A stretch of 64,000 nt of DNA from Falsiruegeria mediterranea M17 (GCF_900302455.1 NZ_ONZG01000001.1:248001-312000); one strand, 5' to 3'; counted from the first letter of the stretch, positions 40,458 to 50,695 are shown. The notes: generated by a model from the letters alone, not told the origin. Numbers and translations are program-made.

Positions 40458-43262
40458 ATGAGCAAGACCGAGTTTGGCAAAGGCTGCCATTTGCATCTGA
40501 TCGACGGCTCGGCCTTTATCTTTCGCGCCTATCACGCCCTGCCGCCGTTGACGCGCAAATCCGATGGGTTGCCGATTGGGGCCGTGTCGGGCTTCTGCAA
40601 CATGTTGCAGCGCTATGTCGACGGCAATCATGGTCCTGACGCGCCAACCCATCTGGCTGTGATCTTTGACAAAGGCAGCCATACGTTCCGCAACGATATG
40701 TATTACCTCTACAAGGCCAACCGCGAAGCGATGCCCGAAGACCTGCGCCCGCAGATGCCGCTAACGCGCGAGGCGACCCGCGCCTTCAATATCGCCTGCG
40801 AAGAAATGGAGGGGTATGAGGCTGACGACATCATCGCCACCCTTGCCGTGCAGGCGCGCGAGGCCGGTGGCCGCTGCACCATCATCAGCTCGGACAAGGA
40901 CCTGATGCAGCTCGTGGGCGACGGGGTCGAAATGCACGATGCTATGAAAAACAAGCGCATCGACCGCGATGGCGTGTTTGAGAAGTTTGGTGTGTTTCCC
41001 GAACGGGTCGTGGACGTACAGGCCCTGGCCGGCGACAGCGTCGACAACGTGCCGGGCGCGCCGGGCATCGGGGTCAAGACGGCAGCCCTGCTGATCAACG
41101 AGTACGGCGATCTGGAAACTCTGCTGGATCGCGCTGAAGAGATTAAGCAACCCAAGCGCCGCCAGACTCTGATCGAAAAGCGCGAGCAGATTGAACTGTC
41201 GAAACGGTTGGTGCAGCTGGATGAAAAGACACCTCTGACGTTTACTCTAGATGATCTCGAAGTACGCGACCCGGACCCCGAAACCTTGCTTGGTTTTTTG
41301 GCCGAAATGGAATTCCGCACCCTGACCAAGCGGATCGCCGATCAGCTTGGGGCCGAGGCTCCGGTCATTGTTGAAAAAGCAGCGCCTGATGCCGCAGAGG
41401 TCGTGGCCGAGGACGTGCCCTTTGATGCGTCGAAATACGAATGCATCCGCGACGCGGCAGCCCTGCAGCCGTGGATCAACCTGATCCGGGACAGGGGCTG
41501 GGTTGCGGTCGACACGGAAACCACCGGCCTGAACGAAATGATCGCGGGTCTTGTGGGCATATCGCTCTGTGTCGAAGCCGGATCGGCCTGCTACATCCCG
41601 CTGACCCATCGTGCGGCGGCGGCAGATGACCTCTTTGGTTCAGACGAGTTGTCCGAAGGGCAAATGCCGCTGAATGAGGCCATCGACCTGCTGAAGCCGG
41701 TGCTCGAGGATCCCTCGATCCTGAAGATCGGGCAGAACATGAAATACGATGCCAAGATTTTTGAGCGCTACGGCGTGCGCGTGGCCCCGATCGACGACAC
41801 GATGCTGATGTCTTATGCGATGCACGGCGGCGAGCATGGGCATGGGATGGACACGCTGTCTGAACGCTATCTGAGTCACACGCCGATCCCGATCAAACCG
41901 CTCTTGGGCTCGGGCAAATCGGCGATCACCTTCGACAAGGTGCCGATTGATGAGGCCACGGCTTATGCCGCCGAAGATGCGGACATCACCCTGCGCCTGT
42001 GGCAACTGTTCAAGCCGCAACTGCACCGCGTGCAGGTGACGACGGTCTATGAAACCCTCGAACGCCCCTTGGTGCCTGTGCTGGCTGAGATGGAGATGCA
42101 CGGCATCAAGGTCGACCGCGAAGTGCTCAGCCGCATGTCCAATGCCTTTGCCCAAAAGATGGCTGGGTTAGAGGCCGAAATTCACGAGCTGGCGGGTGAG
42201 ACGTTCAATGTGGGCTCGCCCGCGCAATTGGGCGAGATTCTGTTCGACAAGATGGGGCTGGAAGGCGGCAAGAAAGGCAAGACCGGGAAGTATTCGACCG
42301 GGGCCGATATCCTAGAAGATTTGGCGACCGAGCATGAGCTGCCGCGCAGGGTACTGGATTGGCGGCAGCTGAGCAAACTGAAATCTACCTATACGGACGC
42401 GCTGCAAACCCATATCAACCCGGACACAGGTCGGGTGCACACGTCCTATTCGATCACCGGGGCCAACACCGGGCGTCTAGCCTCGACCGATCCGAACTTG
42501 CAGAACATTCCTGTTCGGACCGAAGAAGGGCGCCGCATTCGCGAGGCGTTCATTGCCGAGCCGGGCAACGTTCTTGTCTCGCTTGACTACAGCCAAATCG
42601 AGCTGCGCATTCTGGCGCATATTGCCGAGATCGACGCGCTGAAACAGGCCTTTGCCGACGGGCTCGACATTCACGCCATGACCGCATCCGAGATGTTCGA
42701 TGTGCCGCTGGACGAGATGACACCAGACATCCGACGTCAGGCCAAGGCGATCAACTTTGGTGTGATCTACGGCATCTCGGGCTTTGGACTGGCCCGCAAC
42801 TTGCGCATCCCTCGGGCCGAGGCGCAGGGGTTCATCGACCGCTATTTCGAGCGGTTCCCCGGCATCCGCCGCTACATGGACAACACCGTGGAATTCGCCA
42901 AGGAACACGGCTATGTTCAAACGCTGTTCGGTCGCAAGATCCACACGACCGAGATTGCCGCCAAAGGCCCGCGCGCGGGCTTTGCCAAACGCGCCGCGAT
43001 CAACGCACCCATCCAAGGAACCGCAGCAGACGTGATCCGCCGCGCCATGGTGCAGATGCCCGATGCGATCAGAGGTTTGCCAGCCAAGATGTTGCTGCAG
43101 GTGCACGACGAACTTCTGTTCGAAGTGGCCGAGGATGCCGTGGATCAAACCATCGAAGCTGCCCGCGCGGTGATGGAAGGCGCCGCAGATCCGGCTGTGA
43201 AACTGGATGTGAAACTGACTGTGGATGCCGGTCAGGGCGCGAACTGGGCTGAAGCGCACTGA
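40458..43262 (+). CDS. polA: DNA polymerase I
   Basis: A 934-residue enzyme with all three activities apparent. The 5'-3' exonuclease domain (1-300) starts HLHLIDGSAFIFRAYHALPP and includes EADDIIATLA and the HhH region GDSVDNVPGAPGIGVKTAA. The 3'-5' exonuclease has an intact VDTETTGL at Asp352/Glu354. The polymerase domain carries DYSQIELRILAHI, the O-helix RRQAKAINFGVIYGISGFG and the C-terminal VHDELLFEV. It completes Okazaki fragment processing and repair. A divergent small secreted protein shares its promoter region. Confidence 0.97.
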   Translation: MSKTEFGKGCHLHLIDGSAFIFRAYHALPPLTRKSDGLPIGAVSGFCNMLQRYVDGNHGPDAPTHLAVIFDKGSHTFRNDMYYLYKANREAMPEDLRPQMPLTREATRAFNIACEEMEGYEADDIIATLAVQAREAGGRCTIISSDKDLMQLVGDGVEMHDAMKNKRIDRDGVFEKFGVFPERVVDVQALAGDSVDNVPGAPGIGVKTAALLINEYGDLETLLDRAEEIKQPKRRQTLIEKREQIELSKRLVQLDEKTPLTFTLDDLEVRDPDPETLLGFLAEMEFRTLTKRIADQLGAEAPVIVEKAAPDAAEVVAEDVPFDASKYECIRDAAALQPWINLIRDRGWVAVDTETTGLNEMIAGLVGISLCVEAGSACYIPLTHRAAAADDLFGSDELSEGQMPLNEAIDLLKPVLEDPSILKIGQNMKYDAKIFERYGVRVAPIDDTMLMSYAMHGGEHGHGMDTLSERYLSHTPIPIKPLLGSGKSAITFDKVPIDEATAYAAEDADITLRLWQLFKPQLHRVQVTTVYETLERPLVPVLAEMEMHGIKVDREVLSRMSNAFAQKMAGLEAEIHELAGETFNVGSPAQLGEILFDKMGLEGGKKGKTGKYSTGADILEDLATEHELPRRVLDWRQLSKLKSTYTDALQTHINPDTGRVHTSYSITGANTGRLASTDPNLQNIPVRTEEGRRIREAFIAEPGNVLVSLDYSQIELRILAHIAEIDALKQAFADGLDIHAMTASEMFDVPLDEMTPDIRRQAKAINFGVIYGISGFGLARNLRIPRAEAQGFIDRYFERFPGIRRYMDNTVEFAKEHGYVQTLFGRKIHTTEIAAKGPRAGFAKRAAINAPIQGTAADVIRRAMVQMPDAIRGLPAKMLLQVHDELLFEVAEDAVDQTIEAARAVMEGAADPAVKLDVKLTVDAGQGANWAEAH

Positions 43263-43315
43263 GGTCCCTCAGAGGACGCTGCGCATCAGACCCGACGGGC
43301 CCTCTTTGCAGCGTG

Positions 43316-43546
43316 TCAGCCCCTTGGGCTGACCAGGCGCTCGACGAACCGGCGCACCACGGGCGCAACGACCAGGATGACCGCAAAAGCAATGGGCCAA
43401 CTGAAGGCCCATGCACCCATCCATTTGCCGATTGTATGTTCACCCAGACCAACCGCCTTGATCGTCGCCACGCAGGTCACAATGCAGGACATGATCCCGG
43501 AGACCAAAAAGCCAAAGAGGACGGGGGCAAATCGGGCGGGCAGCAT
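43316..43546 (-). CDS. DUF2798 small membrane protein
   Basis: A 76-residue inner membrane protein with two hydrophobic helices (APVLFGFLVSGIMSCIVTCVAT and AWAFSWPIAFAVILVVAPVV) joined by a short loop, ending in RRFVERLV, the family's basic tail. Function unknown. It converges on polA and lies 12 bp downstream... on the complementary side of the hydroxypyruvate isomerase gene's end (that gene stops at 43559, same strand), so the two may be co-transcribed. Confidence 0.85.
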   Translation of the reverse strand: MLPARFAPVLFGFLVSGIMSCIVTCVATIKAVGLGEHTIGKWMGAWAFSWPIAFAVILVVAPVVRRFVERLVSPRG

Positions 43547-43558
43547 CTGGGTCGCTTT

Positions 43559-44317
43559 CTAGTCGCTAGGTCGCCACCCCAACGTGTCTAAGGTCCGGGG
43601 TTTTGACGGTTTGTATTCTGCACTGACCCAACCGCTGTACCCGACATCATCAAACGCCTGAAACAGAGCCGGAAAGTCCATCGTGCCACGCCCCGGTTCA
43701 GACCGGTCCGGTGCAGCGCCGATCTGGACATGAACCGCGCGCGAGTGAAAGCGTTCCCAAACTTCAAGCGCATCACCGTGGATCACCTCTGCGTGATAGG
43801 TGTCATATTGCAGGCCCACGTTTGGGCGAGCTACCAGATCCAGCACCTCGGCCGCGAGATAATAGTCGTTCAGGAAATAACCGGGCTGATCGCCAACGTT
43901 GAGCGGCTCGATGGTGAACTGCTGATGCGGGGCATGATCCGCGGCCCATTGCAAGTTGCTTACAAAAGTCTCTTGCGCTTGTGCGCCTTGTTCATACCCC
44001 GCCATGATATGCACCATCCCCGGTCGCAGCTGTTCAACGTAGCGCATCACGCGAGTGATATCCCGTTGAAATCGCACCTCTTCCCCCGGCACAGCCGCAA
44101 ATCCCGGCTGCCCGCCCGTGTAGTTCGGCGGCGGCGCGTTGATAAGCACCAGCTCCAGGCCGTTCGCCACCAGCGCCCGGCGCGTGTCACGTGCCGCAAT
44201 CTCGTAGGGAAAGAGGATCTCGACCGCCTCAAAACCGGCCTCTGCCGCGGCGTGAAAGCGATCCAGATAAGGCAGCTCGGCAAAAAGCAGAGAGATGTTG
44301 GCGGCAAACTTGGGCAT
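43559..44317 (-). CDS. hyi: Hydroxypyruvate isomerase family protein
   Basis: A 252-residue xylose-isomerase-like TIM barrel that interconverts hydroxypyruvate and tartronate semialdehyde, or an OtnI-type relative. Features are FAANISLLFAELPYLDRF, AGFEAVEILFPYE, LVLINAPPPNYTGG, the catalytic Glu in FTIEPLN, LQYDTYHAEVIHGD with its metal-binding His, VQIGAAPDRSEPG and the second Glu in VSAEYKP. ATG 44317 gives the family's usual length. Divergent from the EamA transporter across 172 bp. Confidence 0.9.
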   Translation of the reverse strand: MPKFAANISLLFAELPYLDRFHAAAEAGFEAVEILFPYEIAARDTRRALVANGLELVLINAPPPNYTGGQPGFAAVPGEEVRFQRDITRVMRYVEQLRPGMVHIMAGYEQGAQAQETFVSNLQWAADHAPHQQFTIEPLNVGDQPGYFLNDYYLAAEVLDLVARPNVGLQYDTYHAEVIHGDALEVWERFHSRAVHVQIGAAPDRSEPGRGTMDFPALFQAFDDVGYSGWVSAEYKPSKPRTLDTLGWRPSD

Positions 44318-44489
44318 CGGACCCTCCTGAGGTTCATGCACAGGCATAAACTGTTGCTCTATATTCCGCCAAGTCTCTGAAAACGACACATTGTCGAAAA
44401 CCGGCCAGATGACCCTGTGAATTTGGAGGAAACCGGAAGAACAACGCCGAATCAGGTGCTTGACCCACATTCGAACAGGACAATACGGG

Positions 44490-45425
44490 ATGGCTTATAG
44501 CCCAGACCCCGCCCGGATACCTGCGCCCGTCGCCGGTGCCGCGCGGCACAACATCGCTTCGGGAAACATGCTGGGCATGGCGGCCATGATGACATGGGCT
44601 GCGGGTTTTCCGGCGGCCGAGGTATTGTTGCAGAACTGGCCGTCGCTGACGATTATTACCGCACGTTTGATCATGGCTTTGTCCGTCCTCTTCCCTCTGT
44701 GGCTGTTGGTCGAAGGCCCCAGCAAGATCCTGAGCGCAAATTGGCCGCGCGCCTTGGTGATTGGCGGGTTTGGTTTTGGCCTGGGCACCTATCTTTTGCT
44801 GGTTGCGCAGGCTTTCACTGATCCGGTGACCGTCGCTTTGGTGGCATCCTGCGCCCCCTTGATCGGTGCCATTCTGGAGGTGCGCGCCAAGACCCGCCGT
44901 CTGAACAAGCAATTTGCCGTTGGCGTGATTGCCTCGATCGTCGGTGGCATTATTGCGACCAGCGGGTTGGCGCCAGTGCAACTGGGTTTGGGGGCGCTGT
45001 GTGCAATACTGGCCACGACGCTGTTCACCTGGGCGAGCATGAAAACCGTGCAGGCCTTTCCCGATTTGGGGACTGTGGGGCGGTCGACCATCACCTTCAC
45101 CGGCGCTTTGGTCATGGTTTCCACATTGCTCGCGGGCTCGGCGATATTGGGGTTCGAAGTCGCACCCCGCGTGGCCATCGACATGGAACAGATCGGTATG
45201 CTGGCGATCTATGCGATTGTGGCCATGTCGGTCAGCCAGATCATGTTCATTGGTGCGGTGGACAAGTTGGGGGTGGCCGTCGCCACGTTCCACATCAACA
45301 CCGCCCCCTTCTACGTGATGGTGATCATGGTGATACTAGGATCGGCGTGGAACTGGACCCAGGCAATCGGCGCGGCCATCGTGGGTTTGGGCGTTGTCGC
45401 CTCGCAACTGCAGCCGCGACGCTAA
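44490..45425 (+). CDS. EamA/DMT family transporter
   Basis: A 311-residue membrane protein with ten hydrophobic helices in two EamA repeats. The first begins NIASGNMLGMAAMMTWAAGFP and the second GALCAILATTLFTWASMKT; LVAQAFTDPVTVALVASCAPL and AVDKLGVAVATFHINTAPFYVM are the matching 'A-x-x-x-x-x-x-A' helices. Substrates of such carriers are usually amino acids, purines or other small metabolites. The start is ATG 44490; an upstream TTG frame extends into the divergent promoter. Its stop overlaps that of the convergent DUF1285 gene (CTAA shared). Confidence 0.9.
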   Translation: MAYSPDPARIPAPVAGAARHNIASGNMLGMAAMMTWAAGFPAAEVLLQNWPSLTIITARLIMALSVLFPLWLLVEGPSKILSANWPRALVIGGFGFGLGTYLLLVAQAFTDPVTVALVASCAPLIGAILEVRAKTRRLNKQFAVGVIASIVGGIIATSGLAPVQLGLGALCAILATTLFTWASMKTVQAFPDLGTVGRSTITFTGALVMVSTLLAGSAILGFEVAPRVAIDMEQIGMLAIYAIVAMSVSQIMFIGAVDKLGVAVATFHINTAPFYVMVIMVILGSAWNWTQAIGAAIVGLGVVASQLQPRR

Positions 45426-46003
45426 CCTTCGACCTGCTCCGAGGGCATCAGGCCAAAGAAGGAGCCCGCAGACCAGACCCCGAACCAGCCATCGTGGTGA
45501 ACACCCAGCTCAACCATCCGGTAAAAGCTCTTGCGGTCAATCCGCGCCTCAAGCCCGGCACGCACCATGACATAAGGTGTGGGTTCGGTGCCCTCGGCCA
45601 GGCGGATCGGATTGTCCGCGCTTACCATGACCTGATCCCCCACGTGGGTTGTGAACGTCAGCACCTGCTCCGTCTCCTCCCCTTCACTGTCGACGTCGAT
45701 GGCGACAAAGGGCGCGTCTTCGACGGTGATTCCCACCTTCTCAACCGGGGTGACCAGATAATACTTGTCGCCCTCACGCTTCAGGATCGACGAAAACAGC
45801 TGCACCATCTTGGGGCGGGTGATGGGCCGCCCTTCGTGGATCCAGGTGCCGTTGCGCAGGATTTGGATGTCCAAATCGCCACAAAAGGGCGGGTTCCACA
45901 GATGAACCGGCGGCAATCCGCTGTCTTTGGTCGATTTTACCGCCTGCGCGATGTGATCCACCGAGGGCGTCACGACTTTTTGTCCGCTCATTGTTTTTGC
46001 CAT
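45422..46003 (-). CDS. DUF1285 domain-containing protein
   Basis: A 193-residue cytosolic protein of a family of two small beta domains. It shows LPPVHLWNPPFCGDLDIQI, GTWIHEGRPITRPKMVQLFSSIL, KYYLVTPVEKVGITVEDAPF and the closing FYRMVELGVHH, WFGVWSAGSFFGL. Structures of the family exist but function is unknown. Either of two ATGs (46003 or 45991) could start it. Divergent from the MoxR operon with 53 bp between, so their promoters must overlap. Confidence 0.88.
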   Translation of the reverse strand: MAKTMSGQKVVTPSVDHIAQAVKSTKDSGLPPVHLWNPPFCGDLDIQILRNGTWIHEGRPITRPKMVQLFSSILKREGDKYYLVTPVEKVGITVEDAPFVAIDVDSEGEETEQVLTFTTHVGDQVMVSADNPIRLAEGTEPTPYVMVRAGLEARIDRKSFYRMVELGVHHDGWFGVWSAGSFFGLMPSEQVEG

Positions 46004-46056
46004 TTCCTGTCAGCGCGATACACTTAGACTTATATAGGTTCATCGAGAGGAAAACC

Positions 46057-47064
46057 ATGTCTGAGCCCGCCGATCTGGTCGCCGAGATTGAACGTCTGGA
46101 AACCAAGCTGAAAGAGGCCAAGACCTCGATCACCCGCCGGTTCATCGGGCAAGAGCGTGTGGTCGACCTGACACTGACCGCACTTCTGTGCGGCGGGCAT
46201 GCTCTGCTGATCGGCTTGCCGGGGTTGGGCAAGACACGGCTGGTAGAAACCCTGTCGACGGTCATGGGGTTGGATGGCAACCGAATTCAGTTCACACCCG
46301 ACCTGATGCCTGCTGACATTCTGGGGTCCGAGGTTTTGGACACCGCCGAGGATGGCTCGCGCCATTTCCGCTTTGTGCCGGGGCCGGTGTTCTGTCAACT
46401 GCTGATGGCGGATGAGATCAACCGCGCCAGCCCCCGGACGCAATCGGCGCTGCTACAGGCGATGCAGGAAAAAACCGTGACCGTCGCGGGCGAGGATCGC
46501 AGCCTTGGCGCGCCGTTCCACGTGCTGGCCACACAGAACCCCATCGAACAAGAAGGCACCTATCCCCTGCCCGAAGCACAGCTTGACCGCTTCCTGGTAC
46601 AGATCGACGTGAACTACCCCGACCGTTCGACCGAGCGGGATATTCTGCTGGCCACCACCGGCATCGAAGAGGACGACTCCAATCAGGTCTTTACCCACCA
46701 AGAACTGCTGGACGCACAGACCCTGCTGCGCCGGATGCCCGTGGGCGAGTCGGTGGTCGAGATGATTCTGGATCTGGTCCGCGCCTTCCGCCCCGAAGAA
46801 CCCGGCGTGTCCGACCGTGTGGCCGAAACCGTGGCCTGGGGTCCGGGGCCGCGTGCTGCTCAAGCGCTGATGATGACCGTGCGGGCACGGGCCCTTTTGC
46901 AAGGGCGTCTTGCGCCGAACGCCGAGGATGTCATCGACATGGCCCGCCCAGTACTCAGCCACCGGATGGCGCTGAACTTTGCGGCGCGCGCACGTGGCGA
47001 TAGCCTGGCTGACCTGATCGAAACCACAGCGGCCAGCCTGGGCTCGACCGAGGCGGCGGCGTGA
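46057..47064 (+). CDS. MoxR family AAA+ ATPase
   Basis: A 335-residue AAA+ ATPase of the MoxR class, a chaperone-like group that matures or activates VWA-domain partners. It has Walker A IGLPGLGKTRLVETL, FTPDLMPADILGSEVL, Walker B LLMADEINRASPRTQSALLQAMQE, sensor 1 VLATQNPIEQEGTYPLPEAQLDRF and the C-terminal ARPVLSHRMALNF. ATG 46057 starts a conserved helix (LVAEIERLETKLKEA). It is first in a four-gene operon with ATGA overlaps at every junction. Confidence 0.95.
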   Translation: MSEPADLVAEIERLETKLKEAKTSITRRFIGQERVVDLTLTALLCGGHALLIGLPGLGKTRLVETLSTVMGLDGNRIQFTPDLMPADILGSEVLDTAEDGSRHFRFVPGPVFCQLLMADEINRASPRTQSALLQAMQEKTVTVAGEDRSLGAPFHVLATQNPIEQEGTYPLPEAQLDRFLVQIDVNYPDRSTERDILLATTGIEEDDSNQVFTHQELLDAQTLLRRMPVGESVVEMILDLVRAFRPEEPGVSDRVAETVAWGPGPRAAQALMMTVRARALLQGRLAPNAEDVIDMARPVLSHRMALNFAARARGDSLADLIETTAASLGSTEAAA

Positions 47065-47936
47065 CCCCGGCGCTCACCCTACGCGAAAGATCCGAGACCG
47101 AGGCGTCCCGGCTGCCCCCGTTGCTGGCCCATGCCGAGCAACTGGCAGGCACCGTTCTGCTGGGCGATCACGGGCGGCGGCGCGCGGGGTTGGGCGATGA
47201 TTTCTGGCAATACCGTCCGGCACAGCATGGGGACAGTCGGCGGTTGATCGACCATCGCCGCTCAGCCCGCGGCGATCAGCAGTTCGTCCGCGAACGGGAA
47301 TGGCAGATCGCACAGTCGGTGATGCTCTGGGTCGATCAGGGCGCGTCAATGCGGTTTGCGTCCGACAAGAGCGTGCCACAGAAACAGGAACGCGCCCGGC
47401 TGCTGGCGCTGGCGATTGCCATCCTGCTGGTGCGCGGCGGGGAACGTGTTGGCCTGACTGGAACCCGCCTGCCGCCCCGGCGCGGCAACGCGCAGATCAT
47501 CCGCCTGGCCGAGGCTTGGACCGAGGATGCCGACGCCGACTACGAACCGCCCGAGCACCGCGCGATGATTCCCTATGCTCGCGCGGTTTTTGTCTCGGAC
47601 TTTCTGGGCGATCTTTCTGAGGTGGAAACAGCCCTGACCAAGGCCGCGGATCGCGGAGTGCGCGGCGTGTTGCTACAAGTGCTCGACCCCAGCGAAGAGC
47701 TGTTTCCCTATCAGGGCCGCACGATTTTCGAAAGCGTCGGCGGCACCGTCCGCCACGAGACACTGAAGGCCGGAGAGTTGCGGGGCCGCTATCTGGAACG
47801 CTTGGCCGAGCGCAAGGCCAAGCTTCAAGAACTGTGCCATGTGACAGGCTGGCAATTGGGCCTGCACCACACAAATGACAGCGCACAATCGGCACTGTTG
47901 TGGCTCTATCGTGCACTGGATGGGGGGCGTCGATGA
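47061..47936 (+). CDS. DUF58 domain-containing protein
   Basis: A 291-residue protein with the DUF58 core: HGRRRAGLGDDFWQYRPAQHGD, IDHRRSARGDQQFVREREWQIAQS and the following VWA-like fold (VMLWVDQGASMRFAS, LLALAIAILLVRGGERVGLTG, AVFVSDFLG). The D-x-S-x-S MIDAS motif is replaced by D-Q-G-A-S, so metal binding is uncertain. Start overlaps moxR and its stop overlaps the DUF4159 gene. It is the predicted client of the MoxR ATPase. Confidence 0.92.
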   Translation: MTPALTLRERSETEASRLPPLLAHAEQLAGTVLLGDHGRRRAGLGDDFWQYRPAQHGDSRRLIDHRRSARGDQQFVREREWQIAQSVMLWVDQGASMRFASDKSVPQKQERARLLALAIAILLVRGGERVGLTGTRLPPRRGNAQIIRLAEAWTEDADADYEPPEHRAMIPYARAVFVSDFLGDLSEVETALTKAADRGVRGVLLQVLDPSEELFPYQGRTIFESVGGTVRHETLKAGELRGRYLERLAERKAKLQELCHVTGWQLGLHHTNDSAQSALLWLYRALDGGRR

Positions 47937-50695
47937 CCATATTGGCTGGAATCGGGTTTACGGCGCCCTGGCTGCTGCTGGGGCTTTTGGCCTTGCCCAT
48001 CCTCTGGCTTTTGCTGAGAGCGGTGCCGCCTGCGCCAATCAGGCGGTTGTTTCCTGCCGTCACGCTGTTGTTGGGCATTCGGGATGACGAAACGGTTTCA
48101 GACCGCACGCCATGGTGGCTGCTGCTCTTGCGTATGTTGGCCGTGGCGGCGGTTATCATTGGGTTGGCTGGACCCGTGCTCAACCCTTCGCGGGATGAGG
48201 CCGGGTCTGGCCCGCTCTTGGTGGTGATGGATGCCACGTGGGCCGGAGCAACACACTGGTCCGACCAAACCGAATTGCTGTCGGTTCAACTGGCCGAAGC
48301 AGGCCGCGCTGGACGGCAAGTTGCGGTCCTGCGACTGAACGATCCCGAGCCGGTGGTGTTCCAATCGGCAGCCGCCTGGAGCAGCCGTCTGCCGGGATTG
48401 CAACCAGAACCCTGGCGGCCCACTGATCAGCAATTGAAACGAACAGCAGACATCCTGAATACTTTCCAGGGCGATTTTGACACCCTCTGGCTCAGCGATG
48501 GTTTGGATTTCTCCGGCCGTGACAAGACGCTTGAATTGTTACAATCTCGTGGTGCTGTGACTGTGTATCAATCCGCAGACCCTGCTCTGGCTCTCCGCCC
48601 CGCCAACTTTGAAGATGGCGTTGTTCGCTTGACCGTAGCGCGCACCCAGACCGAAAACCTGCGCGAGGTCACTTTGCTGGCTCAGGGACGTGATCCAGCT
48701 GGCACGATGCGCGTTCTGGCCCGAGCTGACACCCAGTTTGCACCCGGTGAAGATGAAGCCACCGCTGACCTGTCACTTCCGTCGGAACTGCGCGCGCGGA
48801 TCACCCGGTTCGAGATCGAAGGCCAACGTTCCGCCGGTGCCGTGACCCTGGCCGACGACAGCTTGCGCCGCCGCGAGGTGGCGATCTTTGCCGGACGTCA
48901 GAACCGCGAAGGCCTGGCCCTACTGTCTCCGCACCACTATCTGACGCAAGTCGTGGCACCGACTGCAGAATTTATCGACGGAACATTGGCCGAGGTTTTG
49001 CCTGCCAATCCTGATGTTGTCATCCTGTCTGACATCGCCACGCTTTCCGAACTGGAAGAGGCCGAACTCACGGCTTGGGTCGAAAAGGGTGGCTTGCTGC
49101 TCCGCTTTGCTGGTCCCCGACTGGCTGCAAGCGATTTGGCCCGCGCCGAGGAAAACACCCTGATGCCTGTGCGCCTGCGCGGCGGTGGCCGCTCTGTTGG
49201 TGGGGCAATGAGCTGGGGTGAGGCCAAGACGTTGGCCCCATTTGAGGAAACTTCGCCCTTCTTCGGGCTGCGGGTTCCTGTCGAAGTGACGGTAACGACG
49301 CAAGTCATGGCGCAACCCGACCCGACACTGGCAGATCGGGTGATCGCCTCGCTCAACGATGGCACGCCTTTGGTCACACGCAAAACGCTGGGGCTGGGGC
49401 AAGTGGTTCTGTTCCATGTCACCGCCAATGCAGAGTGGTCCAACCTGCCATTGTCGGGCCTGTTCGTTGAAATGCTCGACCGATTGGCCGTGTCGAGTGC
49501 GGCCAAGATCCGCGAAGCTGTGAACCTCGAAGGCACCACTTGGACCCCCACGCGCATCATAGACGGGTTCGGCACCTTGTCGGATGCCGGAAACCTGCCT
49601 GGTATCCCCGGCGAACAATTGGCATCGAGCGGCATCGGCCCCGACCTGCGCCCCGGCATCTATACCAACGAAAAGCGCAGCCTGGCGATGAACGTGGTCA
49701 CCGAAGATACCCAATTGAGCCCCGCCATCTGGCCCGCCTCAGTTCCTGTGCGCGGCCTTGCCGTTGAGCCTGCGCAGGACCTGTCTGGCATTCTGCTCAG
49801 CCTTGCGCTGATGCTGTTGGTGATCGATGTCATCGCATCGTTGATGCTGTCGGGGCGGCTGGGGTTCATGCGCACCATTGCCCCCATTTTGGCGTTGCTG
49901 ATGCTGCCAACCGACCTGCCCGCACAGACGGCCGAGGAAACAGATTTCGCCCTTGCTTCGACCAACGAGCTGGTTCTGGCCCACGTGCTGACCGGTGATG
50001 CGGGCCTGGACCGGGTCGCAAATGCCGGTTTGCGGGGGCTGTCGGACACGTTGTTCTTCCGCACTTCGATCGAGCCTGCAAACCCTGTCGGCATCAACCT
50101 TGAGGTTGACGAGCTGGCGTTTTTCCCGCTGCTCTACTGGCCGATCACTCCCGATCAGCCGCTGCCGTCGGACGAGGCATATGCAAAGTTGAACACCTAC
50201 CTGCGCTCGGGCGGCATGATCCTGTTCGACACCCGCGATGCCGACATTGCAGGGTTCGGCGCGTCCAGCCCGAACGGCCGCAAGTTGCAGCAATTGGCGG
50301 CGCCACTGGACATCCCGCCGCTGGAGCCGGTCCCCAGCGACCACGTTCTGACGCGGACGTTCTACCTGTTGCAGGACTTCCCGGGCCGCCACAAGAACAC
50401 ACCGGTCTGGGTCGAGGCCGCGCCGCCGGATGCCGAACAGATCGAGGGGATGCCATTCCGCAACCTCAACGACGGGGTAACCCCGGTGGTGATCGGTGGC
50501 AACGATTGGGCCGGGGCATGGGCCACCGATCCGGACGGGCGCACCTTGCTGCCCGTGGGGCGCGGGTATGCCGGGGAACGTCAGCGTGAGCTGGCCTATC
50601 GGTTCGGAGTGAACCTAGTGATGCATGTACTGACCGGGAACTATAAATCCGATCAGGTCCATGTGCCCGCGCTGCTGGATAGGTTGGGCCAATGA
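47933..50695 (+). CDS. DUF4159 domain-containing membrane protein (BatA-type N-terminus)
   Basis: A 920-residue inner membrane protein. The N-terminus has a BatA-like two-helix region (FTAPWLLLGLLALPILWLLL and WLLLLRMLAVAAVIIGLAGP), then a VWA/GATase-like periplasmic or cytosolic part, a membrane pair near 620-660 (LSLALMLLVIDVIASLML, TIAPILALLMLPTDLPAQ), and a C-terminal DUF4159 domain (about 680-915) with LAFFPLLYWPI, LRSGGMILFDTRDAD and AYRFGVNLVMHVLTGNYKSDQVH. Proteins of this operon are thought to build a MoxR-assembled envelope complex; function unknown. Confidence 0.92.
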   Translation: MTILAGIGFTAPWLLLGLLALPILWLLLRAVPPAPIRRLFPAVTLLLGIRDDETVSDRTPWWLLLLRMLAVAAVIIGLAGPVLNPSRDEAGSGPLLVVMDATWAGATHWSDQTELLSVQLAEAGRAGRQVAVLRLNDPEPVVFQSAAAWSSRLPGLQPEPWRPTDQQLKRTADILNTFQGDFDTLWLSDGLDFSGRDKTLELLQSRGAVTVYQSADPALALRPANFEDGVVRLTVARTQTENLREVTLLAQGRDPAGTMRVLARADTQFAPGEDEATADLSLPSELRARITRFEIEGQRSAGAVTLADDSLRRREVAIFAGRQNREGLALLSPHHYLTQVVAPTAEFIDGTLAEVLPANPDVVILSDIATLSELEEAELTAWVEKGGLLLRFAGPRLAASDLARAEENTLMPVRLRGGGRSVGGAMSWGEAKTLAPFEETSPFFGLRVPVEVTVTTQVMAQPDPTLADRVIASLNDGTPLVTRKTLGLGQVVLFHVTANAEWSNLPLSGLFVEMLDRLAVSSAAKIREAVNLEGTTWTPTRIIDGFGTLSDAGNLPGIPGEQLASSGIGPDLRPGIYTNEKRSLAMNVVTEDTQLSPAIWPASVPVRGLAVEPAQDLSGILLSLALMLLVIDVIASLMLSGRLGFMRTIAPILALLMLPTDLPAQTAEETDFALASTNELVLAHVLTGDAGLDRVANAGLRGLSDTLFFRTSIEPANPVGINLEVDELAFFPLLYWPITPDQPLPSDEAYAKLNTYLRSGGMILFDTRDADIAGFGASSPNGRKLQQLAAPLDIPPLEPVPSDHVLTRTFYLLQDFPGRHKNTPVWVEAAPPDAEQIEGMPFRNLNDGVTPVVIGGNDWAGAWATDPDGRTLLPVGRGYAGERQRELAYRFGVNLVMHVLTGNYKSDQVHVPALLDRLGQ